The position numbers were made by a program, and so were the translations under genes. Positions 55,322 to 63,925 of a stretch of 64,000 bases of DNA are shown here, piece by piece. Each line of letters begins with the position of its first letter. Position 1 is the first letter of the stretch. Under the pieces are notes generated by a model. The model was not told the origin of the DNA and searched no databases. It was given only the letters and a program-made list of their open reading frames with translations. Location of the stretch: contig NZ_CP020373.1 of NCBI RefSeq assembly GCF_003957745.1, positions 1,736,001 to 1,800,000 of the forward strand. Direction: 5' to 3'. Source of the DNA: Shewanella khirikhana (lineage in GTDB: Bacteria; Pseudomonadota; Gammaproteobacteria; Enterobacterales; Shewanellaceae).

Positions 55322-55885
55322 GTTAGATGCTGCGAAATTCCATAAGCTTCAACCTGAGTCCGCAGGCCATTTGCTGTGTCCATTTTTGCTTTTCACCGAT
55401 GGCTGTTTACCTACGTATAAATCAGTTCCCCGATACACTGTGTAACATTATGCCAACAAATGCAGAGCAGCATATGTGATTGAAATTATGTGAGTTTAAT
55501 TCTTAATAACTGAAACACTTAAAGGTTTATTCGTCTGCATTATGAGATAAACGCGACTCAGACCCGCAATTAAAACAGCTTTTTTGGAGCAACATAAAAA
55601 TCACAATAACCAGGCCAAGCACCAATATGACGGCACACTTAAGCATCTACACCCACAAATCCAACGCTGAGCCACCACATCTAACCACTACGCAAGACTA
55701 ATCCCACCGAATCACCCAGAGCAAAACATTCACAAAAAACAGCATTTCACTCTACTACCCAGATCCTGTTTTGCCGTTTCGAAAAATCAGGGATTCCCTG
55801 ATATCTGAGCAAAATCCGAATTGCTAGCGTGACAGCAGGTAGTCGCTCTACCGAAAACTTGAACATGTCACAACAAGGATACTCT
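55322..55885. other. Long A/T-rich upstream region of the exported-protease operon
   Basis: No gene is supported in these 564 bp. The composition is clearly more A/T-rich than its neighbours between about 55430 and 55780. It holds TGTGATTGAAATTATGTGAG (55475 region, a direct rather than inverted CRP-like half-site pair) and the palindrome at 55786-55802. Confidence 0.45.
55786..55802. promoter_or_regulatory. Palindrome ATCAG-N7-CTGAT (candidate response-regulator site)
   Basis: ATCAGGGATTCCCTGAT has perfect 7-base arms around ATT, 83 bp before the start of the exported-protein gene. The outer ATCAG-N7-CTGAT frame recurs at 59033-59049. Confidence 0.55.
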
Positions 55886-56506
55886 ATGAAACTCAAGCCA
55901 CATCTGATGGCGCTGCTGTCTGCGCTGATACTGCTTGTGCCGGCATCACATGCCGCAAAACTCAACCCGCAAAATTTAAAACAGCTGATCTCCGAGTCTG
56001 AAAGCATTTTGTCCGGACAGGTGCAAAGCGTAACTGACGGCGTCACCGAGCAGGGGCTCCCCTACACCCAGGTCACCATTAAGGTGAATAGCGCCGCCAA
56101 AGGGAAGCATGAAAAGAACTCGCTCTACACCTTCCGCCAGTTTGGATTGACCAAACCCCGCACCATGGCCAATGGCAAGCAAATGCTGGCGGTCGCGCCT
56201 GAAGGGTTTCCGCGCTGGAACGCCAATGAAACCGTGATTGTGTTCATGCATCAGGCGGCAAAACTGACGGGGCTTCGAACCACTGCCGGCATGGCCAATG
56301 GCAAGTTTGTCATTCAGGGGGGCAAAGTCAGTAACGAGTTTAACAACCGCGGCATTTTCGACGGAATCGAGTTTACTCAGGGGCTTTTGTCAGAGTCCGA
56401 AAATACCATGTTGAAGACAAGCGGCGCCGTAAGCGCTGCCGACTTTATGAGTCTGGTGGGCAAAGCCGTCTCTGAGCAGTGGATTAGCAATGGGAAGATG
56501 AAATAA
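55886..56506 (+). CDS. Exported protein of unknown function paired with a zincin
   Basis: Protein of 206 residues, with the ATG at 55886 behind AAGGAT and a signal peptide (HLMALLSALILLVPASHAA). The mature part reads as a beta-rich domain: ESESILSGQVQSVTDGVTEQG, YTQVTIKVNSAAKGKHEKN, GFPRWNANETVIVFMH and AGMANGKFVIQGG. The general pattern (role in limiting 'G.V..V', 'T.V...V....KG', 'F...E.V..F', 'GL..GKF') recalls small exported proteins found beside matrixin-type proteases, from memory only. Its TAA overlaps the ATG of the metalloprotease gene (TAATG), so the two are made together. A chaperone or inhibitor role for the protease is speculation. Confidence 0.75.
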   Translation: MKLKPHLMALLSALILLVPASHAAKLNPQNLKQLISESESILSGQVQSVTDGVTEQGLPYTQVTIKVNSAAKGKHEKNSLYTFRQFGLTKPRTMANGKQMLAVAPEGFPRWNANETVIVFMHQAAKLTGLRTTAGMANGKFVIQGGKVSNEFNNRGIFDGIEFTQGLLSESENTMLKTSGAVSAADFMSLVGKAVSEQWISNGKMK

Positions 56507-58953
56507 TGAAAATCAAACAATTAAGTGTTGCCATCATAGGTTTGCTGAGCGCAGGCACAGCATTGGCCGCAGGTCCTTTATTAACCACAGACGATGGCAC
56601 TCCCACTCCATTACTGTGGGATACTTCCAAAGGTGCGATTCCCGTTTATGTCGATGGTGGCAATGCCTTCACCTATGATTACGACGGCAGTGTGTTCCTC
56701 TCAATTGAGCGGGCCCAGGAAATTACCCAATTTGCCTTTGATCAGTGGAACAATGTCGAAACCTCCACCTTCCGCGCCGAAATAGCGGGAACCATCGAGC
56801 AACAAACCGGCATTGCCGACGTGACCGGCGCCAACGCCGCCGAGATCTATACCAAGGAAAATGGCTACGGTTTCTGGGTATTGTACGATACCGACGGCAG
56901 CATCCTCGAAGACTTCTTCGGCGTACCCAAGACTGCTGTACTGGGCATTGCCTTCCCTGAAATTGCCGATGCCAACAATGTAATTATTGAAGCCACTGCC
57001 GTGCTTAACGGCTGGAACGTCTACGTTAACGATACCGAAGGCAACCAGGTTGCCGGTGTCTTCACTCACGAGTTTGGCCATGCGATTAACCTGTCACACT
57101 CGCAGACAAATGGTCAGCTGGGCTACATCAGCAACACCTTTGCCCCACTCTACCCAGGCGTTGCCGGTTGCGGTGTAGAGCCGATACACGCCTATAACTG
57201 GCCTGACTGGTACGGCCCTACCAATCCGGCTGATCCAGAAATCATTGAAACCATGTTTCCCTTTATCAGCCACAATGGCGCCGGCGGTGTAGCTCAAAGC
57301 ACCGTGAATGTGCTGGATGATAAAGTCGCCATTTCCAACCTCTATCCAACTGAAGCCTACAAAACCGGCTTTGGCTCCATTGAAGGCACACTGCGCCTTA
57401 AAGATGGCCAAACCGAGTACAGTGGCGTGAATATCATCGCCCGTAACCTAAATAACCCCTTGATGGATGCGGTATCTGCCCAGTCAGGCTACCTGACCCA
57501 GGGAAAAGTCGGCCCCGATGGCTACTTCAAAATCAACGGCCTGACGCCAGGTCAAAGCTATGTGCTTTATACCGAAGAAATTAATGTGGGCGGCTATCCA
57601 ACCCAGCAGATGCCCATAGTCTCTGTCGCCGAGTACTGGAACGAGAATGAAGGCAGTAATCCTGTCTCAGATAACAAGTGCGACTTTACCCCGATTGTCG
57701 CTGAAGCGGGCAAGACCAAACAGGCCGATTTGACCTTCAACGGTTACGATGATGGTGTCAATTTTCGTCCGATTGTGAACGCCTTCCTGACCGATCTTGC
57801 CAAAAACGGCCGCTCATCCATGGGCACCATCATGGGTTATGGCTTTACCTGGGATGAGAACAAAGGCTTCGAGATGCTGCCCGATTACGTGACTGTCGAT
57901 ACCGGGCGCATGAATCGCAATGGCACCAAGCTGCTGGTCAATTCAGATCATGACCGCAATGGTGTCAGCGAGCCGGCAATCTGGTCTGACTCAAAGGGCG
58001 TGATGCCATTGGGTGACTTTACCGGCAACAGCTGCGGTGGCAGCTCCCAAAGTGGCACCCAGGCAGCCTCGGCGTGGGATATCGACGATGCAGGCAACAC
58101 TGTAGTCGGCCTGGCCTACAAAGATGTCGATAACAATGGCATGTGTTACGAGTACGACAAAGGCGAATTGGTGCCTTTTATCTGGACGCCCAAAAAAGGC
58201 ATGCATGAACTCGATACCCGCAATGTGGATTGGAGCTGGAGTTCATGGGTCCGCGCCCACGCTGTGTCCGGCAATGGTGAAGTGGTGATGGGCTCCCTCG
58301 ACGGTTGGGAAGCAGTAGCCTGGGTAAACGAAGGCCCAATGATCAACCTGTACCAGCAGGTCGGTGCCATTGAAGCCAATGCTGCATCTTACGACGGTAA
58401 GCAAGTAGCCTTGGGCACACTGCAGGGCAACGTGATGATGTGGGACCACAGTAAGAGCGGAGACGCGGCCTTTACCGACATGGGCGGACTCAAGTGGTGT
58501 GAAGACGTGCCCTTTATGCTCTGGGGCCAAAATGCCTGCGAAGAAATGGGCAGTGATTGGGTTCACAGCTTGTTTGGCGAATACGCAGGTTTGGTGCCTT
58601 TTGACATGAGCGATAACGGCGACGTCATCGTCGGGCGTGCCGGTGACTTCTGGGCAGGTTTTGTCGGCGCCATTTACATCAAGGAATTGGGATGGATGAC
58701 GCTGGATGAGTTCTTCAGCAAGCAGGGCGTGATGGAAGCACTCAATACGTCCATGAATAACCCGCTGTCTCTCAGTGCCTCCGGCAGCAAAATGGTCGGC
58801 GGCATTGCGGGAGCCATGGTGTCGTATCACGTGGACATGAGTGAGGTTTATGTCTGTGAGAATGGACAATCTGTCAAAACCGGATTCCCGAATGGACTGA
58901 TTAACAAAGTGAAGTCCGGTGCAACCTTTGGCCGCTGTGAGCACCTTGACTGA
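56506..58953 (+). CDS. Exported zinc metalloprotease with C-terminal HAF-like repeats
   Basis: Protein of 815 residues with a signal peptide (VAIIGLLSAGTALAA). The protease domain (about 25-290) carries GVFTHEFGHAINLSHSQ, with H188, E189, H192 and H198, the extended zincin motif HExxHxxxxxH of matrixin-like enzymes. A carboxypeptidase-regulatory-like beta sandwich follows (about 285-365, GSIEGTLRLKDG...LTPGQSYVLYTEE). The last 370 residues hold repeats such as GTIMGYGFTWDENKGFEML, SEPAIWSDSKGVMPLGDF and EAVAWVNEGPMINLYQQVGA, resembling HAF/DUF3466 extracellular repeats. Extracellular location is inferred. It is translationally coupled to the gene before it. Confidence 0.87.
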   Translation: MKIKQLSVAIIGLLSAGTALAAGPLLTTDDGTPTPLLWDTSKGAIPVYVDGGNAFTYDYDGSVFLSIERAQEITQFAFDQWNNVETSTFRAEIAGTIEQQTGIADVTGANAAEIYTKENGYGFWVLYDTDGSILEDFFGVPKTAVLGIAFPEIADANNVIIEATAVLNGWNVYVNDTEGNQVAGVFTHEFGHAINLSHSQTNGQLGYISNTFAPLYPGVAGCGVEPIHAYNWPDWYGPTNPADPEIIETMFPFISHNGAGGVAQSTVNVLDDKVAISNLYPTEAYKTGFGSIEGTLRLKDGQTEYSGVNIIARNLNNPLMDAVSAQSGYLTQGKVGPDGYFKINGLTPGQSYVLYTEEINVGGYPTQQMPIVSVAEYWNENEGSNPVSDNKCDFTPIVAEAGKTKQADLTFNGYDDGVNFRPIVNAFLTDLAKNGRSSMGTIMGYGFTWDENKGFEMLPDYVTVDTGRMNRNGTKLLVNSDHDRNGVSEPAIWSDSKGVMPLGDFTGNSCGGSSQSGTQAASAWDIDDAGNTVVGLAYKDVDNNGMCYEYDKGELVPFIWTPKKGMHELDTRNVDWSWSSWVRAHAVSGNGEVVMGSLDGWEAVAWVNEGPMINLYQQVGAIEANAASYDGKQVALGTLQGNVMMWDHSKSGDAAFTDMGGLKWCEDVPFMLWGQNACEEMGSDWVHSLFGEYAGLVPFDMSDNGDVIVGRAGDFWAGFVGAIYIKELGWMTLDEFFSKQGVMEALNTSMNNPLSLSASGSKMVGGIAGAMVSYHVDMSEVYVCENGQSVKTGFPNGLINKVKSGATFGRCEHLD

Positions 58954-59032
58954 TAAGGCTTTGGGCGTGGTGCACCAACTGCCCTCGCCCCATTTATCAG
59001 CCCCATGAATTAACTGGCTCAAAACAAGGCAC

Positions 59033-59049
59033 ATCAGTACGAGACTGAT
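59033..59049. promoter_or_regulatory. Inverted repeat ATCAG-N7-CTGAT (candidate response-regulator site)
   Basis: ATCAGTACGAGACTGAT, within a 7-base stem CATCAGT/ACTGATG, lies 116 bp upstream of the subtilase start and 80 bp after the zincin stop. No T-run follows, so it is not a typical terminator. Confidence 0.55.
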
Positions 59050-59165
59050 GCATTCAGTTCTCAAGCCGGTGGCCTTCATCATTCGCGACGTGGCTCACTG
59101 CCTGAACACTGCCCAAGGCAGGCACCGCAGGCACTGAGACAGTACAAATTATTTTTGGAACAGAT

Positions 59166-60989
59166 ATGAAAACAATCACAAAAACCCTGCTTGCCGTTGG
59201 TATCGGGCTGGTATTCAACGCCAATGCCGCAGACGACAGATACATTATCCAGGTGGACAGCGAGCATAAAGGCGCCGTAAAAGCCCTGGCCAAAAAACTT
59301 GGTGCAAACATCAACACCGAAGGCAAGGCATTCTTTTCTGCCACATTTTCCGGAAAAGACCTCGCTTCCGTGAAGGGCCTGCTGAACAATCCTCACATCA
59401 AACTGATTGAAGAGGATGCCAAGCGCGAGCCTCTGGGATACAGCGACGACATTGGCGATCCCCGTGTTACTCAGCTTACCCCTTATGCTGTGTATCAATC
59501 CCAGGCCGATCAATTGACATTGCAGGCCAATACTGGCGTCAAAGTGTGCGTAATCGACTCGGGTCTTGACCGCTCAAATGAAGACTTCCTCTGGCAAAAT
59601 ATCACCGGTGATAATGACCCCGGCACCGGAACCTGGGATGAAAACGGAGGCCCCCACGGCACCCATGTGGCCGGCACCATTGGTGCAGCGGACAATGGCA
59701 TTGGTGTAATTGGTATGGCACCCGGTGTAGAAATGCACATCATCAAGGTGTTTAACTCAAACGGTTGGGGATATTCGTCAGATCTGGCTGTCGCCACCGA
59801 GAAGTGTGCTGCTGCCGGGGCAAATATCATCAACATGAGTCTTGGCGGTGGCCGCGCTAACAGCACCGAGGAGAACGCCTTTAAGGAATTCACCAAAAAT
59901 GGCGGCTTGGTAATTGCTGCTGCAGGTAATGATGGCAACAGCGTCAGAAGCTATCCGGCGGGCTATGAATCGGTAATGATGATTGGTGCCAATGACGCTA
60001 ACGACGAGATTGCCAGCTTTTCCCAGTTTCCCGCCTGTACCATTGTCTATTCAGGCAAGGGCAATAAGAATAGCCAGCAAATCCTCGACACGACCTGTGT
60101 CGAAGTCACGGCCGGCGGGGTAAACACCCTGTCCACCTACCCCGCCGACATGGCGCTGGCATCACTGCTCAGCACTGGCGCAGAGGTCATTGGCTCCAGC
60201 GGTATGAGCTATGCAGCCAAGGGCAATGTCACAGGCGATGCATATTACATGGGGCTGGGTTCAACGGTAGATCCCATGGCAAACGGCAAGGTGTGCTTGA
60301 TTGACCGGGGTGAAATTTCCTTTAACGACAAGGTGATAAACTGCGAAGCCTCGGGTGGTATCGCTGCTGTGATAGTTAACAATGTGGCTGGCATGCTGTA
60401 TGGCACCCTGGGAGCCGAAACGACTACCACAATCCCCGCCGTTGGCGCAGCCCTTGAAGACAGGGACACACTTCACGGCGCAGCCATGTTGACGGTCGAA
60501 ATCGGCGGCTCAGATTATGGCCTGATGAGCGGAACCTCCATGGCTACACCCGCAGTCAGTGGTTTGGCAGCACTGCTGTGGTCAAATCATCCGGAATGTA
60601 ACGGCACGGATATTCGTCAAGCACTGAAAATGACCGCCTATGATGCAGGCGCTTCGGGCAGGGATGATTATTTTGGCTACGGTATCGTGAAAGTGGCTGA
60701 TGCGCACCAATACTTGTTGGACAAGCGCTGCAGCGCAACTCCCACAGTGGACATTCAATTGACCAGCTCCAGCTACTCCGGCAAACGCGGTGAACAGGTC
60801 GAGCTGAATTGGTCCGGCGCCAGCACCCGTAAGGTCAATGTTTATCGAAATGGGGTGGTCATCAGTGCCACTGCCAATGATGGAAACTTCGTTGACACCC
60901 TCAATAACCCCTATGGCATCTACAGTTATCACATTTGCGAAGATGGCACAGGAAACTGTTCCGACATCTCCAGCGTGACCTTTAATTAA
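59166..60989 (+). CDS. Exported subtilisin-like serine protease (S8)
   Basis: Protein of 607 residues: a signal peptide (1-20), an I9-type propeptide (YIIQVDSEHKGAVKALAKKLG, to about 85), then the S8 domain. The catalytic triad is D131 (VCVIDSGLD), H164 (HGTHVAGTIGA) and S458 (GTSMATPAVSG), with oxyanion Asn in AAAGNDGNS. A PA-type insert lies between His and Ser (about 320-440, GKVCLIDRGEISFNDKVINCEASGGIAAVIVNN). A C-terminal beta domain of about 80 residues follows (STRKVNVYRNG...CEDGTGNCSD). It should be a secreted endopeptidase. It lies 212 bp after the zincin gene and probably has its own promoter near the ATCAG-N7-CTGAT site. Confidence 0.93.
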   Translation: MKTITKTLLAVGIGLVFNANAADDRYIIQVDSEHKGAVKALAKKLGANINTEGKAFFSATFSGKDLASVKGLLNNPHIKLIEEDAKREPLGYSDDIGDPRVTQLTPYAVYQSQADQLTLQANTGVKVCVIDSGLDRSNEDFLWQNITGDNDPGTGTWDENGGPHGTHVAGTIGAADNGIGVIGMAPGVEMHIIKVFNSNGWGYSSDLAVATEKCAAAGANIINMSLGGGRANSTEENAFKEFTKNGGLVIAAAGNDGNSVRSYPAGYESVMMIGANDANDEIASFSQFPACTIVYSGKGNKNSQQILDTTCVEVTAGGVNTLSTYPADMALASLLSTGAEVIGSSGMSYAAKGNVTGDAYYMGLGSTVDPMANGKVCLIDRGEISFNDKVINCEASGGIAAVIVNNVAGMLYGTLGAETTTTIPAVGAALEDRDTLHGAAMLTVEIGGSDYGLMSGTSMATPAVSGLAALLWSNHPECNGTDIRQALKMTAYDAGASGRDDYFGYGIVKVADAHQYLLDKRCSATPTVDIQLTSSSYSGKRGEQVELNWSGASTRKVNVYRNGVVISATANDGNFVDTLNNPYGIYSYHICEDGTGNCSDISSVTFN

Positions 60990-61008
60990 CTGCCGCCCCC
61001 TGATTGCA

Positions 61009-61033
61009 AGAGCGCCCCCGGGCGCTCTTTTTA
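61009..61033 (+). terminator. Terminator after the subtilase gene
   Basis: AAGAGCGCCC-CC-GGGCGCTCTTTTTATT: a strong 9-10 bp GC-rich stem with a T-run. Confidence 0.9.
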
Positions 61034-61118
61034 TTGATGTGCCTCATAGCCCAGCCGCAGCAAGTGCGGGACAAAGCATCAATATCTGATCAGCCGGCGC
61101 AAGTCTAAAGCCCAAAAA

Positions 61119-61148
61119 CAAAAAAGCCCTGTCTTTACAGACAAGGCT
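61119..61148 (-). terminator. Terminator after tRNA-Asp
   Basis: Read leftward: AGCCTTGTCT-GTAA-AGACAGGGCT then TTTTT, a 10-bp stem with one G-U pair. Confidence 0.85.
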
Positions 61149-61158
61149 AATTTGACAT

Positions 61159-61235
61159 TGGCGGAGCGGACGGGACTCGAACCCGCGACCCCCGGCGTGA
61201 CAGGCCGGTATTCTAACCAACTGAACTACCGCTCC
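61159..61235 (-). tRNA. tRNA-Asp (anticodon GTC)
   Basis: The 77-nt leftward gene runs from GGAGCGGTAGTTCAGTTGG to GTTCGAGTCCCGTCCGCTCCGCCA (5' end and T-arm onward). The acceptor stem GGAGCGG/CCGCTCC is perfect, the anticodon loop reads CTGTCAC with GTC, the T-loop is GTTCGAGTC, and CCA is encoded. It is followed by its own terminator. Confidence 0.98.
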
Positions 61236-61347
61236 CCAATTGATGCTGCGCATATTACCCAGAGCGCGAATTTCGGTCAATGGCTTTTTTACACTTTTTA
61301 AACCAAGGGGTTAAAAATCCGCCAGCCTCTGTTTACCTCTGCTGGAC

Positions 61348-62667
61348 TCAGTCGTCCGGCAGGGTCAGGTCGATATCATCCAGGGTTTCTTTCATGCCCT
61401 TTTCAGGTGCATCTTTGGCGGCCGCTTCTGCTGCCGCGGCAGCCAGGGCTTTTTTAAGCGCCTGACGCTTGCGCCAGAAGATAAGCGCACCAACACCCAA
61501 AAGCAGCAGCACCACATTCACCCCAATCAGCAGGTACATGGCACTTTCTTTGGCCTTGGCTTCTTCGGCGGCGGCGATGGCGGCTTCGCGGGCCGCAATT
61601 TCCTCTGGGCTTGGTGGCGGCGCCGGCGGTTCAATCAGGTTGAAGAACTGCTCCGGCAGACTGAGCACAATCTCGCGACCATCGAGGGTGGTGGCAAAGG
61701 CGTCACCCTTAATGCGGTAACTGCCAAACTCATGCACTTCGGGCAGCACAAACTCGGTGCTGCCTTCTGCCATTTCCGAGATGGTCATCGGCAGCTGCAA
61801 ACCGGCAGGTCCCACCAATTCCAGCTCCAGCAGGGTTTCCGGCAGCGACAGCGACTCGGTATTGACCAGAATGCCGAGCTTATAGCGGCCGGTTAACGGG
61901 TCTTCCGGTTCAATAAGTTTGAGCTCAATCGGGTGCGGCGACAGCACTATGTCGGTTTCCTGCTCCCGCTCAAACACGTTGTTGCGTGCCCGCACCAGAA
62001 ACTTGTAATGGCCCCAGGGCTGATTTAAGTTGATTTTGCCGGTAAAAATGCCGTCATCGGGGCGGCCATCCAGCCCTTCACCATCATCTTTGTAGCTGCC
62101 GACAGTAACTGTGCCGGTGGCAAAGTTTTCATCGCCTGGCTGGTGATCGCTGATAAAGCGCGCTGTCCATTCCACCAGGTAATCGAGCCCCGGCATCCGC
62201 AGACGCTCGTTATCCCCCATCAGTCTCGCGGTAATTTTTACCCGCTCGCCCTGAAACAGCGGCTGAGGTAAGGGATCGATTTGCACCGACAACTTGCTCA
62301 GCATCAGCAGCTTAGAGCCTTCGGTAACCTTACCCACCAATTGCCAGGGGCCAGGCTCAGGGTTTTCAATGGTGATGATGTCGCCGGTGACGCCATCGGT
62401 CCAGCGCACCGTATCAGGGTGACGATTGGCATACCACTTGGAGCCATCGGGCAGCACCACCACCACTGGGGCACTGCCATAATCGCGCTGTATCACCAGT
62501 GTGAGGCTATCGACCATATGGTCGATTCGAAAGCGGTTTTTAAGCTCCCTCGCCTGCTCCACAGGCACGGTTTCGGCGTACACAGGCGCCGCCAACAGGC
62601 AGCACACACAGCTGAGCAGCAGAAGTTGCAAGGCTTTGAACAAGGTGGTTATCCCCGCCAGAGGCAT
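61348..62667 (-). CDS. TIGR03503-like exported, membrane-anchored protein
   Basis: Protein of 439 residues. It has a signal peptide (LLLLSCVCCLLAAPVYAE), a large periplasmic region with beta-sandwich character (VVVVLPDGSKWYANRHPDTVRWTDG, FISDHQPGDENFATGTVTVGSYKDDGEGLDGRPDDGIFTGK), and near the C-terminus a helix at about 383-403 (AMYLLIGVNVVLLLLGVGALIFWRK) with a charged Ala-rich tail. It matches the uncharacterised TIGR03503 family of Shewanella and Vibrio from memory. Its start overlaps dnaQ by 19 bp. The topology with one large periplasmic domain suggests an envelope role. Confidence 0.85.
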   Translation of the reverse strand: MPLAGITTLFKALQLLLLSCVCCLLAAPVYAETVPVEQARELKNRFRIDHMVDSLTLVIQRDYGSAPVVVVLPDGSKWYANRHPDTVRWTDGVTGDIITIENPEPGPWQLVGKVTEGSKLLMLSKLSVQIDPLPQPLFQGERVKITARLMGDNERLRMPGLDYLVEWTARFISDHQPGDENFATGTVTVGSYKDDGEGLDGRPDDGIFTGKINLNQPWGHYKFLVRARNNVFEREQETDIVLSPHPIELKLIEPEDPLTGRYKLGILVNTESLSLPETLLELELVGPAGLQLPMTISEMAEGSTEFVLPEVHEFGSYRIKGDAFATTLDGREIVLSLPEQFFNLIEPPAPPPSPEEIAAREAAIAAAEEAKAKESAMYLLIGVNVVLLLLGVGALIFWRKRQALKKALAAAAAEAAAKDAPEKGMKETLDDIDLTLPDD

Positions 62668-63377
62668 TTGCCCGATTTGCCTACCAAATCAAGCCGTTTT
62701 TCATGACTATCCAGTTCATCGGCCGTGGCGCTGACAACTTTAAGGGCAGGACGATTGCTATCGAGGCGGATGATGCCGCCATCGGAGCGACCGCCTTCAT
62801 CTGCGCTCAAATTAAACTTGGTCTGGCCGCCGGTCATGATGAGGTAGACATCGGCCAGGATCTCGGCATCGAGCAAAGCGCCGTGGTAGGTGCGGCGCGA
62901 GTTATCTATGCCGTAACGCTTACAGAGCGCATCGAGGTTGTTCTTCTGTCCGGGGTGTAAAAACTTGGCCACCGCCAGGGAGTCGAGCACATCACAGATG
63001 TCGTCCACCACTGGCCCGCGTGGGTTCAGCATAGAAAACTCGTGATTAATAAAGCTCATATCGAACGATGCGTTGTGTGCCACCAATTCAGCGCCGCGGA
63101 TAAATTCGATAAAATCGGCGGCCACTTCGTGGAATCGTGGCTCGTTGGCAACCCGCTCGTTGGTAATGCCGTGAACCGCGATGGCTTCTTCATCAATCGG
63201 CTGACCGGGGTTGATGTATTGGTGGAAGGTGCGGCCGGTCGGGCGGCGGTTAATCACCTCCACACAGCCAATTTCAATGATCCGGTGGCCAAGGTACACG
63301 GCACCGGCCCCCTGATTCATACCTGTGGTTTCGGTATCGAGAATGATCTGCCTTTCGGCACTTGAGATGATATTCAT
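62649..63377 (-). CDS. dnaQ: DNA polymerase III epsilon subunit (3'-5' proofreading exonuclease)
   Basis: Protein of 242 residues (E. coli 243). DEDDh exonuclease motifs: Exo I RQIILDTETTGMN, Exo II LVAHNASFDMSFIN, and Exo III YHGALLDAEILADVYLIM with the catalytic His and Asp. The C-terminal part links to the alpha subunit. It is divergent from rnhA, 71 bp apart, as in E. coli. Downstream it overlaps the TIGR03503-like gene, so both are probably on one transcript. Confidence 0.97.
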   Translation of the reverse strand: MNIISSAERQIILDTETTGMNQGAGAVYLGHRIIEIGCVEVINRRPTGRTFHQYINPGQPIDEEAIAVHGITNERVANEPRFHEVAADFIEFIRGAELVAHNASFDMSFINHEFSMLNPRGPVVDDICDVLDSLAVAKFLHPGQKNNLDALCKRYGIDNSRRTYHGALLDAEILADVYLIMTGGQTKFNLSADEGGRSDGGIIRLDSNRPALKVVSATADELDSHEKRLDLVGKSGKCLWRG

Positions 63378-63448
63378 AGGAAATTCTGGCCTTTAACAGG
63401 CGAAAAACGGTTATACTCGCCGGGAATCACGACTATGGTAACAACTTG

Positions 63449-63925
63449 ATGAGCGAACGGAAACAGATCCGCATTTACACCGACGGATCCTGCCTTGGCA
63501 ACCCGGGCCCGGGTGGCTACGGGGTGGTGATGATTTACAAACAGCACCGCAAAGAAATGGCCGGCGGCTACGCGCTGACCACCAATAATCGCATGGAGCT
63601 GCTCGCCCCCATTCTGGCGCTGGAGGCCTTAAAAGAGCCCTGCGACGTTATCCTCACCAGCGACAGCCAATATATGCGTCAGGGGATCACCGAGTGGATC
63701 CACGGCTGGAAGAAAAAAGGTTGGGTTACAGCCAGTAAAACCCCGGTGAAAAATGTCGACCTGTGGAAACGCCTCGATGCCGCGGCGGCCAAACATAAGG
63801 TAGATTGGCGCTGGGTGAAGGGACACGCAGGCCATGAAGAAAACGAGCGCTGCGACACCCTGGCCCGCGAAGCGGCCGAAGCCAAACCCACCACAGCTGA
63901 CGAAGGCTACCTGGCGTCCCTTTGA
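63449..63925 (+). CDS. rnhA: Ribonuclease HI
   Basis: Protein of 158 residues (E. coli 155). It degrades the RNA strand of RNA-DNA hybrids. Catalytic residues: Asp in RIYTDGSCLGNPGPGGYG, Glu in NNRMELLA, Asp in LTSDSQYM, and the C-terminal Asp in ENERCDTLAREAA; His in VKGHAGHEENE. The ATG at 63449 is used; a TTG one codon earlier is unlikely. It shares a short divergent promoter region with dnaQ, in which TATACT at 63412-63417 could be a -10. Confidence 0.97.
   Translation: MSERKQIRIYTDGSCLGNPGPGGYGVVMIYKQHRKEMAGGYALTTNNRMELLAPILALEALKEPCDVILTSDSQYMRQGITEWIHGWKKKGWVTASKTPVKNVDLWKRLDAAAAKHKVDWRWVKGHAGHEENERCDTLAREAAEAKPTTADEGYLASL

Noticed and set aside
55470..55500. CRP-like sequence TGTGATTGAAATTATGTGAG
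   Set aside because: The two half-sites are in direct rather than inverted orientation, so it does not fit a CRP dimer.
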